From: Verrucomicrobiota bacterium
GTDB taxonomy: Bacteria; Verrucomicrobiota; Verrucomicrobiia; Verrucomicrobiales; DEV007
DNA: 38,753 nt
NCBI GenBank assembly: GCA_018970725.1
Contig: JAGWVU010000045.1
Span: forward strand, 1 to 38,753
Reading direction: 5' to 3'
The position numbers and the translations under genes are program-made. Below are positions 1-8,941 of this stretch, in pieces (within the stretch, counting starts at the first letter, position 1; each line of letters opens with the position of its first letter). The notes under the pieces were generated by a model that saw only the letters and a program-made list of their open reading frames with translations, had not been told where the DNA came from and did not search any database.

Positions 1-158
1 CACTGCAATGCCCCGGCGACGGCAGAATTCAGCTTGCGTGAGGCGGGATCGATGGTAGTCACGGAGCAAGGAGCTCCACTCGGAAGCGGTTCGGCGTTTG
101 GACACACCGGACCCTCGCCGGGAAAGCCGGGGGTGAATAGATGCTCCCCTTCAGACGC
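1..158 (-). other. Unassigned left edge; open minus-strand frame of about 52 codons
   Basis: No gene is recognised here. On the minus strand a frame stays open from just after a TAA (positions 159-161) to the left edge of the window, with fairly G/C-ending codons, but it has no ATG and I do not recognise the product. It abuts the point where the DUF1501 homology of the next feature begins abruptly, so it may belong to whatever replaced the 5' part of that gene. It could equally be a chance frame. Confidence 0.15.
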
Positions 159-469
159 TTACGGTGATTTGCACCACCGAGTTTGGCAGACAGCCCGCCG
201 CGCAAGGCGCCGGCAAGGGGCGGGATCACAACCCGGGCGCCTTCACCGCCTGGATGGCTGGAGGCGGCATCAAGGGAGGCACCGCCCACGGTTCCACCGA
301 TGAACTCGGCTTCAAAGCCGCCGAGGTCCCCGCCTTTTGCTACGACCTCCACGCCACCGCGCTCCACCTCCTCGGTCTCGACCACGAAAACCTCACCTTC
401 TACCACAACGGCATCAACCGCCGCCTCACCGACGTCCACGGTCACGTCATCGGGTCTCTCCTGGCGTGA
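137..469 (+). pseudogene. C-terminal remnant of a DUF1501 family protein
   Basis: The frame encodes about 110 residues matching the C-terminal end of DUF1501 proteins (sulfatase/alkaline-phosphatase-like fold, abundant in Planctomycetes and Verrucomicrobia, usually about 400-500 residues and exported). Visible family landmarks are [39 protein letters not shown] and the terminal [10 protein letters not shown]. The frame is closed upstream by TGA at 134-136, and the preceding 130 bases do not continue the family in any frame. The N-terminal three quarters are therefore missing, through truncation or a frameshift. The first possible internal start is GTG at 164, but such a product would lack most of the fold. 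I call it a 5'-truncated pseudogene. It ends 42 nt before the CocE-type hydrolase. Confidence 0.75.
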
Positions 470-511
470 ACTTCGAACTCAAATCCTAACAACCTCAAAA
501 CCCACCCACCC

Positions 512-2188
512 ATGCGCCAGATCCTGACCTTCCTCTCCCTGACTCTCCCCGCACTCGCCGGAGTGCAGTCCGAAACCCTGTCCATCCCGATGCGGGACGG
601 GGTCAAGCTTACTGCGGACCTCTACCGGGACGAAACGCTCCCCAAGGCGCCCGTGATCCTTACGCGCACGCCTTACGACCGCACGAAACAGAAGGGCACG
701 GGCGAAAAATGGGCGGGCGCGGGCTACATCTTCATCGCCCAGGATTGTCGCGGGAAGTTTGGGTCCGAGGGCGGCTTCGCGCCTTACAACAATGAGGGGC
801 AGGACGGATTCGACACGATCGAGTGGATCAGCCGGCAGCCTTGGTGCAACGGGCGCGTGGGCATGATGGGGGGGTCCTATGTCGGCGCGGTGCAATGGCA
901 GGCGGCGGTGGAGCATCCGCCAGGACTTGCCGTCATCGCCCCGCAGGCCACGTGGAGCAGCTTTTATCGGAACATCTACCTCGGCGGATCGGTGCGACTT
1001 TCGCTCATCGCGGGTTGGATGGCTGGCAACTCCCCCAAGCCTGAAGGGACCAAGCCGAATTCTTTGAACCAAGCGTTTCTTCGCCTGCCCCTGAGCGACG
1101 TCGACACCGCGATCGGTTGGGACATGCCGTGGCTCGATGGATTCCTCACGCATCCGGAGCCGGACGGATTCTGGACACGGCTCGATCTCACTTCGCGTCT
1201 GCCCGAGCTGCAATTGCCCGCCCTGCACGTCGTCGGTTACCATGATTTCTTCTCCCGTGAGTCGGTGGACAATTTTGTCATCATGCAAAAGCAGGCGCGG
1301 GATGAAAAGACCCGCCGGCAGCAGCGCCTCATCCTCGGTCCCTGGGATCATGGCACTGTGGGCAAGACGAAGGTCGCCGAGGTGGATTTCGGCCCCGAGG
1401 CCGCCGTGGATCTCTTTGCTATTCAGCTCGATTGGTTTGATCGCCATCTCAAACAAGACGCCGCCGCGATGTCGAAGCCGTTCCCGCCGGTGCGCTACTT
1501 CAGCATGGGCGACAACGTCTGGCACGATGCCCAAACCTGGCCGCCTGAAGGATTCACCGCGACGTCGTTCCACCTGCACTCCGACGGCAAGGCGAATACC
1601 CGCAAAGGTGACGGTCGTCTCACCCGCGAAGCTCCGACCGCGGATCAACCCGCCGACACCTTCCGCGCCGATCCGGCAGACCCCGCTCCCTCCACGCCGG
1701 CAAAAGCCGCCATCTGGGGCCCGGTCGATCAAGGCGGCACCGAGGATCGCGAGGACGTGCTGGTTTACACCAGCGAGCCGATGACCGCGCCGCTCAGCTT
1801 TGCCGGGAACGTGGAGGCAAAGCTTCATGTCTCCACCGACACGCCCGACGCCGACTGGGCGGTGAAACTGATCGACGTGCATCCGGACGGCTTCGCGCAA
1901 AACATCGCGCGCGGCATCTTGCGCGGCCGCTACCGCACCTCGCTCCTCAAGCCCGGGTTGATGGAACCGGGCAAGGTCTACGAGATCACCGTCGACCTCG
2001 GCCCCGTTGCCGCGACCATTGCGCCGGGCCATCAACTGCGGGTGGACATCAGCGGCGCGGATTTCCCGCTTTACGACCGCAATCCCAACACGGCTGAAGG
2101 GATCTTTGGCGGGCGGACCGCCATCGCCACGGAACAAGTGCACCACCGTCCCGGTGCGCTCTCGCGCCTTGTGCTCCCCGTTCGGTGA
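512..2188 (+). CDS. CocE/NonD family alpha/beta hydrolase (X-Pro dipeptidyl-peptidase S15 type), exported
   Basis: Predicted serine hydrolase of the CocE/S15 family, which cleaves acyl esters or X-Pro peptides; the natural substrate cannot be read from sequence. The 558 residues fit the family. Residues 1-16 look like a Sec signal peptide (MRQILTFLSLTLPALA), suggesting periplasmic or extracellular location. The N-terminal alpha/beta-hydrolase domain carries the nucleophile Ser122 in GGSYVG, a probable acid Asp245 in GYHDFF, and His280 in GPWDHG. A jelly-roll domain (PepX_C type) follows from about residue 320 to the end, with the typical LRVDISGADFPLYDRNPNT stretch near the C-terminus. The ATG at 512 follows a C/A-rich leader without a Shine-Dalgarno sequence. 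The only upstream same-strand gene is the DUF1501 remnant, so it is probably expressed alone. Confidence 0.9.
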   Translation: MRQILTFLSLTLPALAGVQSETLSIPMRDGVKLTADLYRDETLPKAPVILTRTPYDRTKQKGTGEKWAGAGYIFIAQDCRGKFGSEGGFAPYNNEGQDGFDTIEWISRQPWCNGRVGMMGGSYVGAVQWQAAVEHPPGLAVIAPQATWSSFYRNIYLGGSVRLSLIAGWMAGNSPKPEGTKPNSLNQAFLRLPLSDVDTAIGWDMPWLDGFLTHPEPDGFWTRLDLTSRLPELQLPALHVVGYHDFFSRESVDNFVIMQKQARDEKTRRQQRLILGPWDHGTVGKTKVAEVDFGPEAAVDLFAIQLDWFDRHLKQDAAAMSKPFPPVRYFSMGDNVWHDAQTWPPEGFTATSFHLHSDGKANTRKGDGRLTREAPTADQPADTFRADPADPAPSTPAKAAIWGPVDQGGTEDREDVLVYTSEPMTAPLSFAGNVEAKLHVSTDTPDADWAVKLIDVHPDGFAQNIARGILRGRYRTSLLKPGLMEPGKVYEITVDLGPVAATIAPGHQLRVDISGADFPLYDRNPNTAEGIFGGRTAIATEQVHHRPGALSRLVLPVR

Positions 2189-2273
2189 GGTTTGCCGATC
2201 CTTCCCAGCGGCCCGCAAATTGCCGTCTTACTCGCGAAACCGAACTTTCAGGATCCATCGTTCCCGAAGGGCG

Positions 2274-2296
2274 CCCACTTGCGCAATTAAAGTGGG
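2274..2296. repeat. Inverted repeat CCCACTT - 9 nt - AAGTGGG
   Basis: A perfect 7-bp inverted repeat with a 9-nt loop lies in the 287-nt gap between the CocE gene and the polyamine genes. No T-run follows it on either strand, so it is not a convincing intrinsic terminator. It could be an RNA hairpin at the 3' end of the CocE message or a protein-binding site. Confidence 0.35.
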
Positions 2297-2369
2297 ATCA
2301 TCGTAGCTTGGGCAAGTCGCAGGCGGGACGGCTGTGTCCGGATCAGGCGGTCTTTTTTCCGTGGGATCA

Positions 2370-2397
2370 TTGACAGGCCCCCGCCCCCACCGATATT
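2370..2397 (+). promoter_or_regulatory. Candidate sigma70-type promoter for the polyamine genes
   Basis: TTGACA (2370-2375) is a perfect -35 box. It is followed after 16 nt by GATATT (2392-2397), a moderate -10 match. It lies about 80 nt upstream of the ATG of the carboxynorspermidine dehydrogenase gene on the same strand. The position suits a promoter; the call rests on consensus matching only. Confidence 0.35.
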
Positions 2398-2475
2398 CGG
2401 CGCGATTCGGAGCAGGGCGCGTGGCGCAACGTCGGCAACGGAGCCATGGGATTTGCCGGCACGAACAAAGCAACC

Positions 2476-3681
<1,206 letters not shown>

Positions 3682-3700
3682 GCGTCGGGACCGTTGCCCA

Positions 3701-4906
3701 ATGATTGCACCGATCCTCACTTCGTCCGCTCCTGCTTCGAGCCCGGCCGACACCTCCCGCCGGGTGGCGGACGCCTTCCGCGCCAGCGGGCTGGACACCC
3801 CTTGCTTTGTCTTCGACGAAGCGCAGTTCCACCGGAACGGCGCGATCCTGCGTGAAATCCAGGAGCGGAGCGGCGTGACCATTTTGCTGGCTCAAAAGGC
3901 GTTCAGCAGTCATACCTTGTATCCCGTCCTGCGTGCCTATCTCGCGGGCACCACCTCCTCGGGGTTGCACGAAGCGTTGCATGGACATCGGCACTTCGGG
4001 GGAGAGACGCATGTTTTCGCCCCGTCCTACAAGGAGTCGGAGATGAGCACGTTGCTGGAGATCGCGGATCATCTGGTCTTCAACTCGTTGAACCAGTGGG
4101 AGCGTTACCGGACCCGGGTGCTTTCCGCCCCACGCCGGATTTCCCCGGGCTTGCGGATCAATCCCGAGTATTCCTCCGCGGCGGCAGCACTTTACGATCC
4201 TTGCGCCCCCGGTTCCCGTTTCGGGATTCTCGCCGCCGCGCTGGAAGGAGCCAATCTGGAGGGCATCGAGGGTCTCCATTTCCACGTGCTCTGCGAGAAA
4301 TTTCATGATGCCCTGGAGCAGGCTCTCGATTCCGTGGAACAGCGCTTTGCCCGGTGGCTCCCCCAAATGCGCTGGCTCAACATGGGCGGCGGTCACCTGC
4401 TGACCTCGCCAAAGTACGATCTCAACGAGCTGCACCGGATCCTGACCGGATTCTCACAGCGTCATCCGCACTTGAAACTTTATCTCGAGCCCGGCGAGGC
4501 GGTCGCCTATCAAGCCGGGTTTTTGATCGGCACGGTCCAGGACATCGTGGAGAACGGCATGCCCATCGCGATTCTGGACATCTCCGCCACCTGCCACATG
4601 CCCGATGTCCTCGAGATGCCCTATCGCCCGCCGCTGAGGGGAGCCGGAGAACCGGGCGAAAAGGCGCACACTTACCGTCTGGGAGGGCCGACCTGTCTGG
4701 CCGGAGACGTCATCGGGGACTTCAGCTTTGATGCCCCGTTGCGGACCGGGGACCAGCTGGTCTTCGAAGATCAGGCCTACTACACGGTGGTCAAGACAAC
4801 GACTTTCAACGGGGTGAACCTCCCTTCCCTCGCTCTATTCACCGGAGAAGGCGTCCAGATCATCAAGTCCTTCGGTTATGAAGACTTCGCCTGCCGGCTC
4901 GGTTGA
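3701..4906 (+). CDS. nspC: Carboxynorspermidine decarboxylase
   Basis: PLP-dependent fold-III decarboxylase that converts carboxy(nor)spermidine to (nor)spermidine, completing the pathway begun by the preceding gene. It is 401 residues long. Lys66 in LLAQKAFSS is the expected PLP Schiff-base lysine; NMGGGHLLTSPKYD provides the glycine loop for the PLP phosphate. EPGEAVAYQAGF, CHMPDVLEMPYRPP and GGPTCLAGDVIGDF are landmarks that separate NspC from ornithine/arginine and diaminopimelate decarboxylases. The N-terminus carries about 25 extra residues before the conserved TPCFVFDE strand. The ATG at 3701 follows a weak purine stretch (CGGGA), so the exact start is less certain than the identity. 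The stop codon sits in the loop-proximal arm of a GC-rich hairpin shared with the convergent gene downstream. Confidence 0.93.
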   Translation: MIAPILTSSAPASSPADTSRRVADAFRASGLDTPCFVFDEAQFHRNGAILREIQERSGVTILLAQKAFSSHTLYPVLRAYLAGTTSSGLHEALHGHRHFGGETHVFAPSYKESEMSTLLEIADHLVFNSLNQWERYRTRVLSAPRRISPGLRINPEYSSAAAALYDPCAPGSRFGILAAALEGANLEGIEGLHFHVLCEKFHDALEQALDSVEQRFARWLPQMRWLNMGGGHLLTSPKYDLNELHRILTGFSQRHPHLKLYLEPGEAVAYQAGFLIGTVQDIVENGMPIAILDISATCHMPDVLEMPYRPPLRGAGEPGEKAHTYRLGGPTCLAGDVIGDFSFDAPLRTGDQLVFEDQAYYTVVKTTTFNGVNLPSLALFTGEGVQIIKSFGYEDFACRLG

Positions 4907-4924
4907 GCCGGGACTCCCGTTTTA
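4894..4924 (+). terminator. Candidate terminator hairpin spanning the nspC stop codon
   Basis: CCGGCTC (4894-4900) and GAGCCGG (4905-4911) form a perfect 7-bp GC-rich stem with a GGTT loop. A short TTTT run follows at 4920-4923. It lies in the 15-nt gap between the convergent nspC and FAD-oxidoreductase genes and includes the nspC stop. The T-run is short and eight bases from the stem, so termination may be inefficient. Confidence 0.4.
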
Positions 4925-6178
4925 CCGGTGGCGCCCGAGCGCGCTTTCGGCGGCATGCGCCCCGCTTTGCAGGGCGTTCTGTTGACAGGCGTTCCCCGCC
5001 AGATCTCCGGCCAAGAGGAGTCCTTCGGGCAGGGTGGCGCGCCGCTGGCGCCAGGTCACCAAATGCTGCGGCGTTTGCCCGGGCAAGGCACTCGGGACCC
5101 GGATCACCTGCAACGGCTCCAAGAGCCCGGCGGCCGCGGGCATGACGCCACCGATTTCCCGCAGGGCGATCTGGAAGAGGGATTCATCGTCCAAGCCGCG
5201 GTCATCCAGCACGGTGGCGCTGAGAAGATGAACGCCCTCCGGGGCCAGGGACGGGTCCACGTTGGTGACTTGGGCAAAGTGCCGGACCAACGGGCGCTTG
5301 GCCCTCGGAAGCACCAGGCAACGGTCCGGATAAAGCGCCCGGCGGCTGCGGAAATAGATCGAGGTCGTGGGTTGCATCCGGGGAGCCGGCCAACCGAGAA
5401 TCCGCGCGGTCTCCTCCGCTCCCAGCGCAAGGATCACCGTGGACGCCGCGAGAATCCCGCCGGACTCCAAAGCAAGGCGGAAGCCGTCCGCCCCTTTTTC
5501 GATGCCCCGGACCGCTTGCCCGAACAAGAACCGATCGTCCGGAATCTGCGCCCGCAAAGTGGCCGCGAGGCGTTCCACCCCGCCCTTGGGCAAAAAAGCC
5601 CGGCCCAGAAGAAAATTCGCAAGATAATACCGCAGCAGGCCGGCACTCGTTTGGAGGTCATCGTCGAGAAAGACACCCCCGAAAAAAGGACGGAGAAAGC
5701 CGTCCACAAAATCCTCGGAGAATCGGCGTTGCTCCAACAGTTGCGCGGTGGATTGCCGCTCCCGGCCGATCCCACCTTCTCCCGGGCGCACCAGGGCCTC
5801 CATAGCCAGCCTGCCGAATTGAAGCAGATCCCACCAGCCGAACGGCGGCCAACCCGATTGCCAGGCCTTGCGAGGATGGCGCAGCGGATGATGGAAGGAA
5901 ACGACGCGCCCGTTCCTGGTCTGCAGCAGCACCCCGGAGTCGAACCAAGCCGGTTCGAGCGACGCGGCCGGGAGGATCTCACGGAACGCCGGGTAAGCGG
6001 TTGAGGCGACATGAAACCCGGCATCCAAGCGGAACCCGTTGCAGGCGGCGGTCTGGACGCGCCCGCCGACGCGCGACGAACGCTCCAGCACCACGAAATC
6101 GGAAACCCCGGCCTTGGTGAGTCTGCGGGCGGCGGCGAGACCTGCGAGACCGGCTCCGATGATGGCGATTCTCCCCAT
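4922..6178 (-). CDS. NAD(P)/FAD-dependent oxidoreductase, flavin amine-oxidase family
   Basis: Flavoprotein of the amine oxidase/protoporphyrinogen-phytoene dehydrogenase-like superfamily, 418 residues. The N-terminal dinucleotide-binding motif is IAIIGAGLAGLAAARRL (residues 4-20), followed by the FAD-ribose acidic end LERSSRVGGRV. The C-terminal FAD loop is GLLLAGDLAGNACQQNALQSG. No signal peptide is visible. The middle domain matches the uncharacterised family often found in cyanobacteria and Verrucomicrobia, so no substrate can be given. The nearby polyamine pathway is suggestive but the gene is convergent with it, not in its operon. The start is fixed by a perfect Shine-Dalgarno: AGGAGGTGATC, with AGGAGG 7 nt before ATG 6178, unlike most genes in this window. 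Confidence 0.85.
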   Translation of the reverse strand: MGRIAIIGAGLAGLAAARRLTKAGVSDFVVLERSSRVGGRVQTAACNGFRLDAGFHVASTAYPAFREILPAASLEPAWFDSGVLLQTRNGRVVSFHHPLRHPRKAWQSGWPPFGWWDLLQFGRLAMEALVRPGEGGIGRERQSTAQLLEQRRFSEDFVDGFLRPFFGGVFLDDDLQTSAGLLRYYLANFLLGRAFLPKGGVERLAATLRAQIPDDRFLFGQAVRGIEKGADGFRLALESGGILAASTVILALGAEETARILGWPAPRMQPTTSIYFRSRRALYPDRCLVLPRAKRPLVRHFAQVTNVDPSLAPEGVHLLSATVLDDRGLDDESLFQIALREIGGVMPAAAGLLEPLQVIRVPSALPGQTPQHLVTWRQRRATLPEGLLLAGDLAGNACQQNALQSGAHAAESALGRHR

Positions 6179-6180
6179 CA

Positions 6181-6191
6181 GATCACCTCCT
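6181..6191 (-). promoter_or_regulatory. Perfect extended Shine-Dalgarno (AGGAGGTGATC) of the FAD oxidoreductase gene
   Basis: Read on the minus strand, 6191-6181 is AGGAGGTGATC, complementary over 11 bases to the canonical 3' end of bacterial 16S rRNA. The spacing from AGGAGG to the ATG at 6178 is 7 nt. It decides the start codon and excludes the earlier in-frame start at 6220. Confidence 0.85.
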
Positions 6192-6411
6192 GGAAAACGG
6201 GCACGGCCCTGGGACCGCAACCGATTGCGTTCCGTTCTGCCGCGAAGGACTCCGTTGCCATCATGCCTGCCTCTGCACCCTTTCCCTCAATCGGCGCCGG
6301 ATGCAAGCGCGTTGCCGCCCTCCTCGCGTGCCGGGATTTGGATTGATCGAGCGCGTGTCGGCAGTTACTCTCTCCCTCCATGAGGAAAAGGTTGCGTCTA
6401 CCTTGGCAAGC

Positions 6412-7326
6412 ATGCGGGAGCTGACCCTACTGGAAGACAAGTATCCCGGCTTTACGCGCGCCCTTCCCCTGTTGGTGCTCGGTCTGTTGCTCTGGGGACA
6501 GCTGGCCCTGGCTCTGTCACCGTGGTGGAGTGATGGCTCTTACTATGACTACGGCTGGTTGGTCCCCTTTCTCGCGGGATGGTGTCTTTGGGCACGATGG
6601 GAGCGCTTGCCGCCACGGGATCGGAGCTTCCGGGACCCGGCCGGCGCCCCATGGCAAGTCGCCATCGTGGGACTCGTGCTCGTGGGTTTGGCGATGCTCC
6701 GGTTGGTCGAACGTTCCGACCCCGCCTGGCGGATTCCCATCTGGATTCATGCGCTGACCGTGGTTTTTCTTTGGCATGGCCTAGTTTACCGGGTCACCGG
6801 GCGCGCCCTGTATTTTCTGCCGGTGACCCTCCTGATGTTGACCGCGGTGCCCCTTCCCCCGTTTTTGGAGGGTGCCCTGATCCACCGGCTGACCCAGGCG
6901 GTTTTGGATTACTCGGTTCCCATCGCCAACCTCCTCGGCATCCCGGTCGCCATGGCGGGCACCGCGCTTACGGCCCACGGGCAGGTGCTGCAGATTGACG
7001 ACGGCTGCAGCGGCATCCGCTCCTTTCAGAGCCTCCTCATGATCTCGGTTTTTTTCGGCGAATTCTTTCTCCTGCGCTGGCCCCGGCGCCTCCTCATGGT
7101 GTTCACCGGCTTCGCTTCCGCCTTCCTCTTCAACGGGCTCCGCACGCTGACGCTGACCTGGATCTTTTTCCGGATGGGAGAAGCCCGATTCCACGAGTTC
7201 CACGACGGCGTGGGCGTCGTCACCTTCGTCTTGAGCGCCATCGCCACCTACCTCGCGGCGTGGAGGCTGGCGACCCCGCTCGATTCTCCACGCCCCGGAC
7301 CGGATCAGGGAAGCTCGATCCACTGA
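6412..7326 (+). CDS. Exosortase/archaeosortase family transpeptidase
   Basis: Integral inner-membrane cysteine transpeptidase expected to cleave and anchor proteins with C-terminal PEP-CTERM-type signals, commonly in bacteria that make extracellular polysaccharide. It has 304 residues with about eight hydrophobic segments. The family triad is visible: Cys199 in DDGCSGIRS, Arg244 in FNGLRT and His264 in FHDGVGVV. There is no fused EpsI-type C-terminal domain, so this is the short form. The ATG at 6412 precedes the first hydrophobic helix by about 18 residues; upstream in-frame alternatives (GTG) would add about 20 residues of low-complexity sequence. The gene is convergent with the MEKHLA gene and their 3' ends overlap by 22 nt. 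No PEP-CTERM substrate gene is present in the window. Confidence 0.88.
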   Translation: MRELTLLEDKYPGFTRALPLLVLGLLLWGQLALALSPWWSDGSYYDYGWLVPFLAGWCLWARWERLPPRDRSFRDPAGAPWQVAIVGLVLVGLAMLRLVERSDPAWRIPIWIHALTVVFLWHGLVYRVTGRALYFLPVTLLMLTAVPLPPFLEGALIHRLTQAVLDYSVPIANLLGIPVAMAGTALTAHGQVLQIDDGCSGIRSFQSLLMISVFFGEFFLLRWPRRLLMVFTGFASAFLFNGLRTLTLTWIFFRMGEARFHEFHDGVGVVTFVLSAIATYLAAWRLATPLDSPRPGPDQGSSIH

Positions 7327-7793
7327 TCGAAGGCGGCCGCCTGCCCGGCGGCAACCCCGTCTTCGTCGAGGACATTCCAGACCACCGCCTTGAGGATCTC
7401 AAAGCGCCGCCCGAGGCGGCTGATGCGAATGCCCCGGTAGTCATCGACATACCCGAAGGCCTCGGTCCTCTGCAACATGGCCTCGCGCTCCTCACGCTCC
7501 ATCGGCTCCGCGGTGAATCGGGAGGGCAGGCCCACCAATGCGCCGAGATCGCTTTCCCAAAGACGTTGGGCATGCAGATTCGCATAATTCAGCAGCGGGT
7601 CCGCTTCAACCCCGTGGGAAACGACCACCAAGGGCGCATGCCACAACTCCGCGGCGTCCTCAAGGGCATTCCGCCCGCGCGCCACCAGCTCCCTTCCCAA
7701 CCAATGACGATAGCTGGAAACGATGCGGGCCGCCTGCCGCACCAAGCGCGCATCCGACCAAGGTCCGCTTTCAGCTCCGGCAGGAGGCATCAT
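7305..7793 (-). CDS. MEKHLA domain-containing protein
   Basis: The 162-residue protein matches stand-alone bacterial MEKHLA-domain proteins nearly end to end. The domain is PAS-like and of unknown biochemical role; it also occurs at the C-terminus of plant HD-ZIP III regulators. Landmarks are VVSHGVEADPLLNYAN, RLWE, LPSRFTAEPMEREERE, YRGIRIS, GRRF, VVWNVLDEDG and GQAAAFDQW. No membrane segment or signal is seen. The start is ATG 7793, which overlaps the rnd stop codon in ATGA, implying translational coupling; a second ATG follows immediately at 7790. It is the last gene of the coaE-rho-rnd-MEKHLA series. The 3' end overlaps the convergent exosortase gene. The context with RNA enzymes is suggestive but does not define a function. 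Confidence 0.88.
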   Translation of the reverse strand: MMPPAGAESGPWSDARLVRQAARIVSSYRHWLGRELVARGRNALEDAAELWHAPLVVVSHGVEADPLLNYANLHAQRLWESDLGALVGLPSRFTAEPMEREEREAMLQRTEAFGYVDDYRGIRISRLGRRFEILKAVVWNVLDEDGVAAGQAAAFDQWIELP

Positions 7794-8941
7794 CCTTCCA
7801 TCCGGGTTCCGAACAAAAGATCGTGTTGCCACCGCATGAGCACCTCGTCGGACCGGCTCCGGTCGTTGGCCAGCGTTTCCAAGGCGGAACGGTTCGCGAC
7901 AATGGCCGGGTCCAACCCGAGCTTGGCCGCCTGCTCATCCCGCCGTTTGCGAAGCGAATCGAAAGCCGCCTGATCCAGATCCTCGCGCGGCTTGGAAACG
8001 CCGACCCGTTTGGGCGGCCAGTCCTCCTTCTTCAGGGCGGCGGCTTCGCGGATGGCCATGCGCAAGCGCTCGCACTGCGCCGGCCGCAACCCCTTGGCGC
8101 CCCGGATCTCCTGACCCGCCGCGGCAGCGATCGCGAGGTCCAGCAACACCTGATTGGACATGACCCGGAAGGAGGGCCGGTCCAGAATCTCACTCTCGCG
8201 GTCCCGCCAATACCAGAGTTCCCGCAAATAGGCCAAGCCCTGACGCTCCAATCGTCCCCATCCCGAGATCCGCCAGACTTCCTCGGCGGGTCGTTCCTTG
8301 CGGTTCAACACCGCGCGCCGGGCGAACCGGCACCATTCCTCAAACCATTCCCAACGCCCGGCCTCGTGCAATTTCTCGCAAAGTCGATCCGCCAGCGGCA
8401 GCAGGTAGCGGACATCGTCGTAAGCGTAGCTCAACATCTTGGCCTTGAGCGGGCGGCTTCCCCAATCCGCCTTCTGCGAGGATTTGGAAAGGGTCACCCC
8501 GAAGTAATCCTCGATCAAACTGGCCAAACCGAATCTCTGGTGACCGAGCAGACGGGCGGCGATCTGGGTGTCCAAAATCCGCTCCGGAAGAAATCCGTAG
8601 CTTCTCAGCAGCAGGGTCATGTCAAAATCCGCGCCGTGAAACCAGACTTCACGCTGATGGAGGAACTCGACCAGCTTCCCGAGGCTGGAGGCATCGATCT
8701 TGAGCGGATCGATGACCGCGAGAAAGTCCGCGCAGCAAAGCTGCACCAGACAAAGCTTTTCCCGGTAGGAATGGAGACTGTCCGCCTCCGTATCCAACCC
8801 GCACCGAACCGTTCCCCGGGCCTCCAGTCGTTCCAGGAGGTCATCGAGGTCGGCCGGAGAGGCAATCAGCAACTCTTCGGCGGGTGGCGGTTCGTTGGTT
8901 GGCCGATCGATGGTAGGGAGGGAAAAACGGGTTCGGGTCAA
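7790..8941 (-). CDS. rnd: Ribonuclease D (3'-5' DEDD exoribonuclease with HRDC domain)
   Basis: Predicted 3'-to-5' exoribonuclease for tRNA and small RNA maturation. The 383 residues fit RNase D. The exonuclease domain (about residues 25-200) shows the DEDD residues: LDTEAD (Exo I), FHGADFDM (Exo II) and YAYDDVRYLL (Exo III, D-x3-Y). An HRDC-like helical region follows (about 215-310) with the FRVMSNQVLLDLA stretch typical of the domain. The start appears to be TTG at 8941, overlapping the rho stop codon in TTGA; no ATG or GTG occurs before the conserved core. A purine stretch (GAAGGGG) lies about 8 nt upstream. The coupling to rho and the downstream MEKHLA gene places it in a housekeeping RNA-metabolism operon. 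Confidence 0.9.
   Translation of the reverse strand: MTRTRFSLPTIDRPTNEPPPAEELLIASPADLDDLLERLEARGTVRCGLDTEADSLHSYREKLCLVQLCCADFLAVIDPLKIDASSLGKLVEFLHQREVWFHGADFDMTLLLRSYGFLPERILDTQIAARLLGHQRFGLASLIEDYFGVTLSKSSQKADWGSRPLKAKMLSYAYDDVRYLLPLADRLCEKLHEAGRWEWFEEWCRFARRAVLNRKERPAEEVWRISGWGRLERQGLAYLRELWYWRDRESEILDRPSFRVMSNQVLLDLAIAAAAGQEIRGAKGLRPAQCERLRMAIREAAALKKEDWPPKRVGVSKPREDLDQAAFDSLRKRRDEQAAKLGLDPAIVANRSALETLANDRSRSDEVLMRWQHDLLFGTRMEG

Noticed and set aside
479-2218. A 579-codon minus-strand frame opposite the CocE hydrolase
   Set aside because: The composition is Arg/Gly/His-rich with no recognisable domain, while the plus strand has a full catalytic triad and signal peptide.
2341-2360. T6 run at about 2353-2358 as an intrinsic terminator
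   Set aside because: No stable GC stem directly precedes it; the best pairing is three base pairs.
4922-6178. FAD oxidoreductase as a polyamine oxidase acting on the products of the neighbouring genes
   Set aside because: The gene is convergent with the polyamine pair, not in its operon, and the sequence does not show specific polyamine-oxidase features.
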